NCBI GenBank assembly: GCA_009908535.1 | Contig: JAAAOD010000248.1 | Location: forward strand, 1 to 5,273 | From: Verrucomicrobiota bacterium | Lineage (GTDB): Bacteria; Verrucomicrobiota; Verrucomicrobiia; Opitutales; Oceanipulchritudinaceae | Direction of reading: 5' to 3' | Length of the DNA stretch: 5,273 nucleotides | In this document: piece after piece, positions 1-4,868 of the stretch | How positions within the stretch are numbered: the first letter of the stretch is position 1 | Layout of the letters: each line of letters starts with the position of its first letter | Program-made: the position numbers and the translations under genes | The notes under the pieces: model-generated | The model's input: only the letters and a program-made list of their open reading frames with translations | Databases searched by the model: none | What the model was told of the DNA's origin: nothing

Positions 1-1
1 A

Positions 2-115
2 ATCAAGTCCACCCGTATCTGGCACGGGCAGGATACCGAGCTGCTGACGAAGCTGAAGACAGCCTTTGAGGAGGCCTTGCGGCCGTCGGTCCGGGATCGT
101 GCCCCGAGGGACTAG
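2..115 (+). CDS. C-terminal tail of an unidentified protein (5' end outside the window)
   Basis: An open frame enters from the left edge and ends at TAG (113-115), giving the last 37 residues of a protein (starts IKSTRIWHGQ, ends DRAPRD). The tail has an amphipathic helix-like stretch (TELLTKLKTAFEEAL) followed by a charged, Arg/Asp-rich end. I do not recognise the family, and the tail is too short to assign one. Supporting a real gene are codon use like the neighbours and a stop that sits in a CTAG shared with the stop of the convergent receiver gene, a typical compact tail-to-tail junction. It could instead be a chance open frame, because only 114 bases are visible. Confidence 0.5.
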   Translation: MKSTRIWHGQDTELLTKLKTAFEEALRPSVRDRAPRD

Positions 116-531
116 AATTTGTAGTCCTCGATGAGGCGGGCGATGCTCGGGCTGTAGTATTTTTCCCCCTTGCGCGCCGCCTGGATCGCCTTCTGCAGTT
201 CCTCGAGGCCGTAGGCTTTCTCGACGTAGGCAATGGCCCCGTTCTGCAGGGTTGTCTGCAGGGTCTCCTCGGAGAGGGATCCGGTGAAGATGATCACCCG
301 GGTGTCGGGAAGCTCCTTGTGGATGACCTTAAGCACATCAAGGCCGCTCACTTCCGGGAGCCGGAGATCCAGGATGATCAGTTCGGGCCGAAGCTCGCGG
401 CATTTTGTGATGGCGGTGGCGCCGTCGCGGGCTTCCCCGAGGAATTCGATGCCTTCCTCGGCGCTAAGGAACTCACCGAGCAGTTCACAGACGAGTTCCT
501 CGTCCTCAATAAGAAAGATAGATTCCGGCAT
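112..531 (-). CDS. Stand-alone response-regulator receiver protein (CheY-like, NarL-type linker, no output domain)
   Basis: This is a 139-residue protein made almost entirely of a two-component receiver domain. The acidic pocket is E9/D10/E11 in LIEDEE, the phospho-acceptor is D55 in IILDLRLPEVSG, the switch Thr is T83 in IIFTGS, the aromatic is Y102 and the conserved Lys is K105 in AYVEK. All the residues needed for phosphorylation are present. After alpha-5 comes GEKYYSPSIARLIEDYKF, which looks like the linker that leads into the HTH of NarL/FixJ regulators, but the protein stops there. The minus strand beyond the stop shows no HTH remnant. I chose the ATG at 531 because receivers normally begin a few residues before beta-1; an in-frame ATG at 597 would add 22 uncharacteristic residues. 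No clear Shine-Dalgarno is seen. It likely signals through protein contact or as a phosphorelay intermediate; its partner kinase is not in the window. It is divergent from lutA. Confidence 0.88.
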   Translation of the reverse strand: MPESIFLIEDEELVCELLGEFLSAEEGIEFLGEARDGATAITKCRELRPELIILDLRLPEVSGLDVLKVIHKELPDTRVIIFTGSLSEETLQTTLQNGAIAYVEKAYGLEELQKAIQAARKGEKYYSPSIARLIEDYKF

Positions 532-666
532 AGTAATCAGCAGTGAGGCGGTATCTAAGCAAATCACCCTAGGGACTTCAATTGTTTTCTGCGCCATTCA
601 GGACCCGTCATTACCGCAGCCAAAAATACCTTTGCGCTTCCAGGATCCGCTTTCCAAATTCGACCT
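532..666. promoter_or_regulatory. Divergent intergenic region between the receiver gene and lutA
   Basis: This 135-bp spacer must carry the start signals of both the receiver gene (minus) and the lut operon (plus), unless either is driven from elsewhere. It is more AT-rich than the flanking genes. For lutA, TTGCGC (632-637), a 17-base gap and CAAATT (655-660) is a very weak sigma-70-like arrangement that would leave almost no leader. No convincing palindromic operator for a GntR- or LacI-type lut repressor was found by eye, and no Shine-Dalgarno lies close to the lutA ATG. That it is regulatory follows from the gene layout rather than from a recognised site. Confidence 0.5.
552..581 (-). promoter_or_regulatory. 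Weak candidate sigma-70-like promoter for the receiver gene
   Basis: Read on the minus strand, TTGAAG (581-576) is followed after 18 bases by TAGATA (557-552). The -35 half matches TTGACA at four positions and the -10 half matches TATAAT at three. It would place transcription start about 15 bases before the ATG at 531, and so would favour that start over the upstream ATG at 597. The match is poor and could be chance. Confidence 0.2.
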
Positions 667-1437
667 ATGTCGCAACTTTTATCGGATCGGCCGAAGGGAA
701 AGGAAGTCCAGCTGATGGCCACCTGCCTCTGCGACGCCTTCTACGCGGACGCAGCTATGGCCACGGTGGAAATTCTTGAGCACCTCGGCTGCAAGGTGGA
801 ATTTCCGGAAGCCCAGACCTGCTGTGGGCAGCCGGCCTTCAACGCCGGGGACTGGACGGCGACCCGCCGGGTCCTCCGCTACACGCGGAAAGTCTTCGAT
901 GGCGAAAAGCCGATCCTGCTGCCCTCGGGCTCCTGCCGGGCCATGCTCGGACACGGCGCGCAGCTGGCCTTTGAAAAAGAACCGGACCGGGATGAACAGG
1001 CGCGCTGGTCGAACCGTGCATGGGAACTGTGTGACTACATCGTCAATGCGCTCGGGGTTACGAAGTGGCCCGGTCGCTACAACGGCCGCATCAGCCTTCA
1101 CCGCAGCTGCCACACGCGGGGCTCGGATTCCTACGAAAGCGCGGTGACCCTGCTTTCCTCCATCGAAGGCGTGGAAATCGCGGAAGTCGGGGAACTCGAG
1201 CAATGCTGTGGATTCGGCGGCACCTTTTCCGTCAGCTTTCCGCATATTTCCAAAGAGATGGGGGAGCTTAAAATCGAGCACCTCACGGCGCCGCAACCGG
1301 ATGTCATCGCCGGCCTCGACATGGCCTGCCTGATGCACCTCGGTGGCATGATGGACCGGCAGGGGCAGCCCACGCCGCGGCTGCATGTGGCCCAGATCCT
1401 GAAGGCGGCCCTTGAGAGCGAAAAGGCCACGGTATGA
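667..1437 (+). CDS. lutA: LutA: CCG-motif (Fe-S)-binding subunit of the L-lactate oxidising complex
   Basis: This 256-residue protein matches the LutA/YkgE family in length and motif order. Each half carries one CCG (DUF224) unit. In the first, C20 is followed after 31 residues by C52-C53-G54 in TCCGQPAFNAG and then by C90 in PSGSC. In the second, C148 is followed after 31 residues by C180-C181-G182 in QCCGFGGTFSV and then by C221 in DMACLMHLGG. These cysteines are expected to bind Fe-S clusters. The last Cys of the canonical CxxC is Met in the first unit and His in the second. With LutB and LutC it is known (Bacillus subtilis, and E. coli YkgEFG as homologue) to oxidise L-lactate to pyruvate in the cytoplasm. 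The ATG at 667 keeps the whole first beta-strand (VQLMATCLCD). An ATG at 715 has a better upstream AAGGAAG but would cut that strand. It is the first gene of the operon and overlaps lutB by 4 bases. Confidence 0.93.
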   Translation: MSQLLSDRPKGKEVQLMATCLCDAFYADAAMATVEILEHLGCKVEFPEAQTCCGQPAFNAGDWTATRRVLRYTRKVFDGEKPILLPSGSCRAMLGHGAQLAFEKEPDRDEQARWSNRAWELCDYIVNALGVTKWPGRYNGRISLHRSCHTRGSDSYESAVTLLSSIEGVEIAEVGELEQCCGFGGTFSVSFPHISKEMGELKIEHLTAPQPDVIAGLDMACLMHLGGMMDRQGQPTPRLHVAQILKAALESEKATV

Positions 1438-2855
1438 AACAGGAAATCGACCACTACGCACGCGACCTGTCCCCCGGAGTGGGGCGGGCTGTCTACCTTG
1501 CCAGCAAGGCGAAAACGGAAAAGCGTTACCAGTCCCTTGCCCGCGATTTTCCGGACCCTGATAAGCTGCGCCGCACCGCCGGCCAGATCAAGCAGCACAC
1601 CCTCGAACACCTCGACGATTACCTTGCGCAGGCCGAAACCTCCCTGCGCAAACGGGGTGCCCAGGTCCATTTCGCCGCGGACGGCGAGGGCGCCAACGAG
1701 ATCATCCTCCGCATCCTGCAGGAGCGGGGCGCGAAGCGGCTTATCAAGTCGAAGAGCATGGTCAGCGAGGAGACCGAGCTGGTCCCGTACCTCGAGAAAA
1801 ACGGGGTCGAAGCGGTGGAATCCGACCTTGGCGAGTACATCGTCCAGATCGACCACGACCATCCCAGCCACATCGTCACCCCCATTATCCATAAGACTCG
1901 CCAGGAGATCGCGCGCAGCTTCGAGCGCGAGGGGCTGGGGGACTACAACGATGACCCGCAGACGATCACGCGCCGGGCCCGGGAACACTTGCGGAAAAAG
2001 TATCTCGAGGCCGACGCCGGCCTCACCGGCGCCAATTTCGTCTCCGCCGAGAGCGGGCGCATTGTGCTTGTTACCAACGAGGGGAACGCCCGCTTCAGTG
2101 TGGCGGCGCCGCGGATACAAATCGCTATGGTCGGGATTGAGAAGCTGGTGCCGAAGGACGCCGACCTGCCGCTTTTTCTCGGTTTGCTCGGACGCTCCGC
2201 GACCGGTCAGCCGCTGACCGTCTACACGCAGTTCATCAACGGCCCGCGCGCCGCCGGGCAGGAGGACGGACCGGAGGAGCTGCACGTCGTCTTTCTCGAC
2301 AACCGGCGTACGGAAGTGCTTGCCAGTGACTGCCGTGAAATCCTGCGCTGCATCCGTTGCGGCGCCTGCCTGAACGTCTGCCCGATCTACCGTCAGGCGA
2401 GCGGTCATGCCTACCGCAGTGTGTACCCCGGTCCCGTCGGGGCGGTCCTCAGTCCGCTCCTGCACGGAAAACAGTTTCCTGAACTGGCGGACCTGCCGAA
2501 GGCGAGCAGCCTCTGCGGCGCCTGTAACGAGGTCTGCCCGGTGGACATTCCGATTCCGGACCTGCTCCTCCGGCTGCGCGACCGCGGCAAACGCGAAAAA
2601 GCTCCCAGGGCCTCCGTGGACACGCCGCCGTTCGGCCTCTGGTCGCACATGGCCACCCAGCCGGCGGCGTGGAAAACAGCGCTGCGTCTCGGCCATGCCA
2701 TGAACGTGACCCCGCACGCCGTTCTCAACGTCCATCCCAGCGCGCGCGCATGGCGCAGCTCGCGGGATCTGCCGAAGTTCCGCGGTGGCGACTTCCGCAA
2801 GTGGATGCGGGAACGGACGAAGGCCGGTGGGCAGGGGAACGGGCAGGCACGATGA
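1434..2855 (+). CDS. lutB: LutB: LUD-domain and 4Fe-4S subunit of the L-lactate oxidising complex
   Basis: The protein has 473 residues, close to the usual LutB/YkgF length. The N-terminal two thirds (about 60-295) is the LUD (DUF162) domain, with the family block TGANF (198-202) and NEGN (215-218), then ATGQPLTVYTQFINGPR (256-272). Two ferredoxin-type 4Fe-4S motifs follow: C306-x2-C309-x2-C312-x3-C316-P, and C361-x2-C364-x3-C368-P. The first has all four cysteines; the second shows three in a CGACNEVCP core. The conserved YPGPVGAVLSPLL segment (331-343) lies between them. The C-terminal part (about 385-465) fits the family's C-terminal extension. It is expected to pass electrons from lactate through its clusters to a downstream acceptor not encoded here. 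The ATG overlaps the lutA stop in ATGA, which implies translational coupling. No frameshift or missing block is seen. Confidence 0.95.
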   Translation: MKQEIDHYARDLSPGVGRAVYLASKAKTEKRYQSLARDFPDPDKLRRTAGQIKQHTLEHLDDYLAQAETSLRKRGAQVHFAADGEGANEIILRILQERGAKRLIKSKSMVSEETELVPYLEKNGVEAVESDLGEYIVQIDHDHPSHIVTPIIHKTRQEIARSFEREGLGDYNDDPQTITRRAREHLRKKYLEADAGLTGANFVSAESGRIVLVTNEGNARFSVAAPRIQIAMVGIEKLVPKDADLPLFLGLLGRSATGQPLTVYTQFINGPRAAGQEDGPEELHVVFLDNRRTEVLASDCREILRCIRCGACLNVCPIYRQASGHAYRSVYPGPVGAVLSPLLHGKQFPELADLPKASSLCGACNEVCPVDIPIPDLLLRLRDRGKREKAPRASVDTPPFGLWSHMATQPAAWKTALRLGHAMNVTPHAVLNVHPSARAWRSSRDLPKFRGGDFRKWMRERTKAGGQGNGQAR

Positions 2856-2929
2856 GGGGGAGTGATTCAGTCGGGGGCCAACCTCTCACGAGTTCGGCCA
2901 CTCGATGATCCGCTGACAAATTCTTTATC
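2856..2929 (+). other. lutB-lutC spacer with a small inverted repeat
   Basis: Seventy-four bases separate the lutB stop from the lutC ATG, in contrast to the overlapping lutA-lutB junction. At 2889-2904 there is a perfect 5-bp inverted repeat (CGAGT, loop TCGGCC, ACTCG). It has no T-tract and so is not an intrinsic terminator. In-frame TGA at 2906-2908 lies 24 bases before the lutC ATG. No Shine-Dalgarno precedes lutC, so how its translation is initiated is unclear. The hairpin may be a processing or stability element, or chance. Confidence 0.35.
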
Positions 2930-3544
2930 ATGGATGACCGCGAACAAGTGTTTCAATCGATTCGGGAGGCGCTTGCCCCGTTGAAGGAGAAGAGGACCCC
3001 GTATCCCGACTGGGACCCCGCGCTGAGCGACGCGCAGCAGCTGCACGCGGAGGATGCGGCGGAGACGGAAGCGTATTTTGCCGCGCAGGTCGCAGTGGCG
3101 AACGGGCGTTTCCTCGACGGATGGACGGGGCTGCGGGAACTGCTTATCGAGGGTGGGGCGACCGAAGGGTACGTCGATCCGCAACTGGTGGAGGAAGCCA
3201 GGGAAGCCCTTGGGGAAATCCCCTTTGCCACCCGCATCGACCGCGAACGTATCGATAACTACGGGTTCGGCATCACCCTCGCCGACGGGGCCATCGCGGA
3301 AACCGGCAGCGTGGTCCTTGCCGATCGTTCCTCGCCTTTCCGGCTGGGGGCACTCGCCCCGTGGATTCATGTCGCGGTCATCCGGCGGGCCAGCCTTGTG
3401 CGCTCCGTGCGGGAAGCCGTGGCCCGCTTCGGCGAGGATCCAAACATCGTTTTTGCCACCGGTCCGAGCAAGACGGCCGACGTCGAGGGCATCCTCATCG
3501 AGGGCGTCCACGGCCCCGGTTGCCAGGTGTGCCTACTTGTATAA
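2930..3544 (+). CDS. lutC: LutC: LUD-domain subunit of the L-lactate oxidising complex
   Basis: This 204-residue LUD-domain protein belongs to the LutC/YkgG type. A helical N-terminus (MDDREQVFQSIREAL) leads into the LUD core. The signature blocks are the glycine-rich GITLADGAIAETGSVVL (114-130) and ATGPSKTADVEGILIEGVHGP (176-196), both diagnostic. It is somewhat shorter than the roughly 230-240 residues of the E. coli and B. subtilis proteins; the difference lies mainly in the N-terminal half. The start is well fixed, because an in-frame stop lies 24 bases upstream and the first residues resemble family N-termini. LutC carries no Fe-S motif and works together with LutA and LutB in lactate oxidation; its exact role in the complex is not well defined. 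It is the last gene of the operon, and its TAA directly abuts the stop of the convergent gene. No terminator is visible. Confidence 0.92.
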   Translation: MDDREQVFQSIREALAPLKEKRTPYPDWDPALSDAQQLHAEDAAETEAYFAAQVAVANGRFLDGWTGLRELLIEGGATEGYVDPQLVEEAREALGEIPFATRIDRERIDNYGFGITLADGAIAETGSVVLADRSSPFRLGALAPWIHVAVIRRASLVRSVREAVARFGEDPNIVFATGPSKTADVEGILIEGVHGPGCQVCLLV

Positions 3545-4639
3545 TTAAATATCGTCCTCGAAGGTCGTTTCGAGCTGCTTGCGGTAGCGCCGGACATTGG
3601 CCTCGATGATATCGAGGGAGGTCTGGAGGAGCTCGCCCATCCGTTCACAGCGGAGGAAAGACTTGTTGCGGTAGTAGTCAGCGAGGCCTTCGCGGAGCTC
3701 CTCGACCTTTTCCGGCGTGGAGATGCGGTCTTCGCCCATGCAGGCGATGAGGCGCTTCACGCGGGACTCGGCGAGCTGGATGCGCCGGAAAATGACCGAT
3801 TGCTCCTCCTTCTGGTACTGCTTGGCGGTGGGTATGTTCAACTGCTCCATGCAGAACTTCACAAGGGCGTTGTTATCCTTGAAAAACTGCGGCAGGTAAA
3901 ATTTCAGACGTCCGCTGTAGGATTGCTGGTCGAAATCCATGGCCCGGATGCGGATCTGCACATCCTCGAAATCCGGAGTGACATCGACGACGAAATTGTA
4001 GGCCCGCATGTCCCCGAGGAGGCGGATAAAGCACCGCTCGTTGAATTTCACCAGCTCCTTGGCGAGGCGGATCTTGTTGAGGTGCGGATCCCCGAGCCAG
4101 TTCTCGACGAAGATGTCACCGGGAATACCGACGACATGCTCCTCGACGAGGATATCGTCCGCCACGAAGTAGTGCATCCGGTTCGGCGAGAGAAGGTGCT
4201 CCAGTTCAAGACCGTAGATGCGCGAGGCGTCGGACTTCTTGATATAATAGTAGTCCTGGTTCTCGTTGTAGGAATTGACGACGCGGATCCGGAAGGGATT
4301 GCTGTTGCCGAAAGTGCAGTAGTCGACGCGGTCCACGTAGAGGTGGTCGACAAAGGAGGTGTCGCCCTCGGTCTTGAGCAGGGCGTAGATGCCAGTCAGG
4401 TGTTTGTTGAGCCGGCGCCAGACCTCCGGCCGGTAGATGACCGTTCGCCAGAGGGTGTCATTGCCCTCGGCGTCGTAGAGCGGCATCGCTTCCGCCCATT
4501 CGAGCAGGCGCGAGTAGGACACCGGCATCTCGAATTCCCGGCCATACTGGATGAGGTAACGCCGCAGGCTTTCGCCGACGGGATACATCGGCTTTTTTTT
4601 GGTCGCGAAGTTGTCGAGGACGGGGACGGGATCCTCCAT
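3545..4639 (-). CDS. Conserved-looking hypothetical protein with kinase-like (HipA/APH-like) motifs
   Basis: This 364-residue soluble protein has no signal peptide or membrane segment. I know no named family for it, though I recall similar unnamed proteins from Bacteroidota and Verrucomicrobiota. The order of motifs suggests a protein-kinase-like fold: YYYIKK (K134/K135) as the ATP-binding Lys strand, LELEHLL (E145/E147) as a helix-C-like Glu, LVEEHVVGIPGD (164-175) as a hinge, LLGDMRAYNFVV (D210, N215) as a catalytic loop, and AMDFDQQ (D235) as a metal-binding DFG equivalent. Residues 273-364 look helical and charged. This is inference from motifs; substrate and role are unknown. The ATG at 4639 is preferred; a TTG at 4675 would add 12 residues that do not resemble a domain. 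An A8 run lies at codons 13-16. The gene converges on lutC with no gap and is divergent from the CNNM gene. The role could also be structural if the motif match is accidental. Confidence 0.85.
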   Translation of the reverse strand: MEDPVPVLDNFATKKKPMYPVGESLRRYLIQYGREFEMPVSYSRLLEWAEAMPLYDAEGNDTLWRTVIYRPEVWRRLNKHLTGIYALLKTEGDTSFVDHLYVDRVDYCTFGNSNPFRIRVVNSYNENQDYYYIKKSDASRIYGLELEHLLSPNRMHYFVADDILVEEHVVGIPGDIFVENWLGDPHLNKIRLAKELVKFNERCFIRLLGDMRAYNFVVDVTPDFEDVQIRIRAMDFDQQSYSGRLKFYLPQFFKDNNALVKFCMEQLNIPTAKQYQKEEQSVIFRRIQLAESRVKRLIACMGEDRISTPEKVEELREGLADYYRNKSFLRCERMGELLQTSLDIIEANVRRYRKQLETTFEDDI

Positions 4640-4782
4640 GGCGCTGTTTTTTGCAGGCCCGGGCTTTCCTTGCAACCCTCATTCCGTAGGGAATTGAGCT
4701 TGAATCGCAGTCGAAATTGCCCAGAACATACAGGTTTGTTTGCATGTACCTGACGGATCCAGAAGAAACGGAGCCTGACAGT

Positions 4783-4801
4783 AGATGCCCCCAGGGCATC
4801 T
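4783..4801 (+). repeat. Perfect 8-bp inverted repeat (hairpin or operator) upstream of the CNNM gene
   Basis: AGATGCCC (4783-4790), CCA, then AGGGCATCT overlapping as GGGCATCT (4794-4801) form a perfect 8-bp stem with a 3-base loop. There is no following T-tract, so it is not a standard intrinsic terminator. The right arm AGGGCATC (4793-4800) recurs exactly at 4861-4868, immediately before the CNNM start codon. It may be an RNA leader hairpin or a DNA operator palindrome; the sequence does not decide between them. Confidence 0.5.
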
Positions 4802-4829
4802 CCTTGCATCCGTTGACCCTCCATTCACG

Positions 4830-4845
4830 CCGGCCTGCCCGCCGG
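4830..4845 (+). repeat. Short GC-rich inverted repeat just upstream of the CNNM ribosome binding site
   Basis: CCGGC (4830-4834), a 6-base loop CTGCCC, and GCCGG (4841-4845) form a 5-bp GC-only stem that ends 11 bases before the Shine-Dalgarno. Its loop bases TGCCC (4836-4840) could alternatively pair with GGGCA (4851-4855). Short GC-rich stems are common by chance at this base composition. Confidence 0.3.
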
Positions 4846-4856
4846 AAGAAGGGCAC

Positions 4857-4864
4857 AGGGAGGG
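4857..4864 (+). promoter_or_regulatory. Strong Shine-Dalgarno of the CNNM-type gene
   Basis: AGGGAGGG lies just before the ATG at 4869, with GGAG (4859-4862) six bases from the start codon. This is the only strong, well-spaced ribosome binding site in the window and it fixes the start of the downstream gene. The last three bases of the motif are part of the repeated AGGGCATC described for the hairpin at 4783-4801. Confidence 0.7.
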
Positions 4865-4868
4865 CATC

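Larger units (their letters stand above)
4640..4868. promoter_or_regulatory. Divergent intergenic region with several inverted repeats
   Basis: This 229-bp region separates the kinase-like gene (minus) from the CNNM-type gene (plus) and should hold promoters for both. No strong sigma-70 boxes were found on either strand. It contains the palindrome GCCCGGGC (4657-4664), the inverted repeat CAGGT/ACCTG (4731-4735 and 4748-4752), an 8-bp hairpin (4783-4801), a 5-bp hairpin (4830-4845) and the Shine-Dalgarno of the CNNM gene. Minus-strand open frames cross the region, but they show no recognisable protein and are not treated as genes. Confidence 0.5.

Noticed and set aside
233..715. Plus-strand open frame antisense to the receiver gene and running into lutA
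   Set aside because: It is Ser/Arg-rich shadow sequence that conflicts with the receiver domain, where all catalytic residues are seen.
1131..2735. Long minus-strand open frame (534 codons) antisense to lutA and lutB
   Set aside because: It is the mirror of GC-rich codons in two unmistakable genes; the translation is rich in Arg, Ala, Gly and Val with no recognisable domain.
3800..4753. Plus-strand open frame (317 codons) antisense to the kinase-like gene
   Set aside because: It has a low-complexity composition (Val, Asp, Glu, Leu) typical of antisense shadows and no Shine-Dalgarno. The minus strand encodes a more protein-like sequence with an ordered set of motifs.
4783..4801. Intrinsic terminator
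   Set aside because: The stem is good but no U-rich tract follows on either strand, and it lies upstream of genes rather than after one.
4640..4868. M-box (Mg2+) or yybP-ykoY (Mn2+) riboswitch upstream of the CNNM gene
   Set aside because: The conserved core motifs of these classes could not be recognised by eye; only simple hairpins are present.
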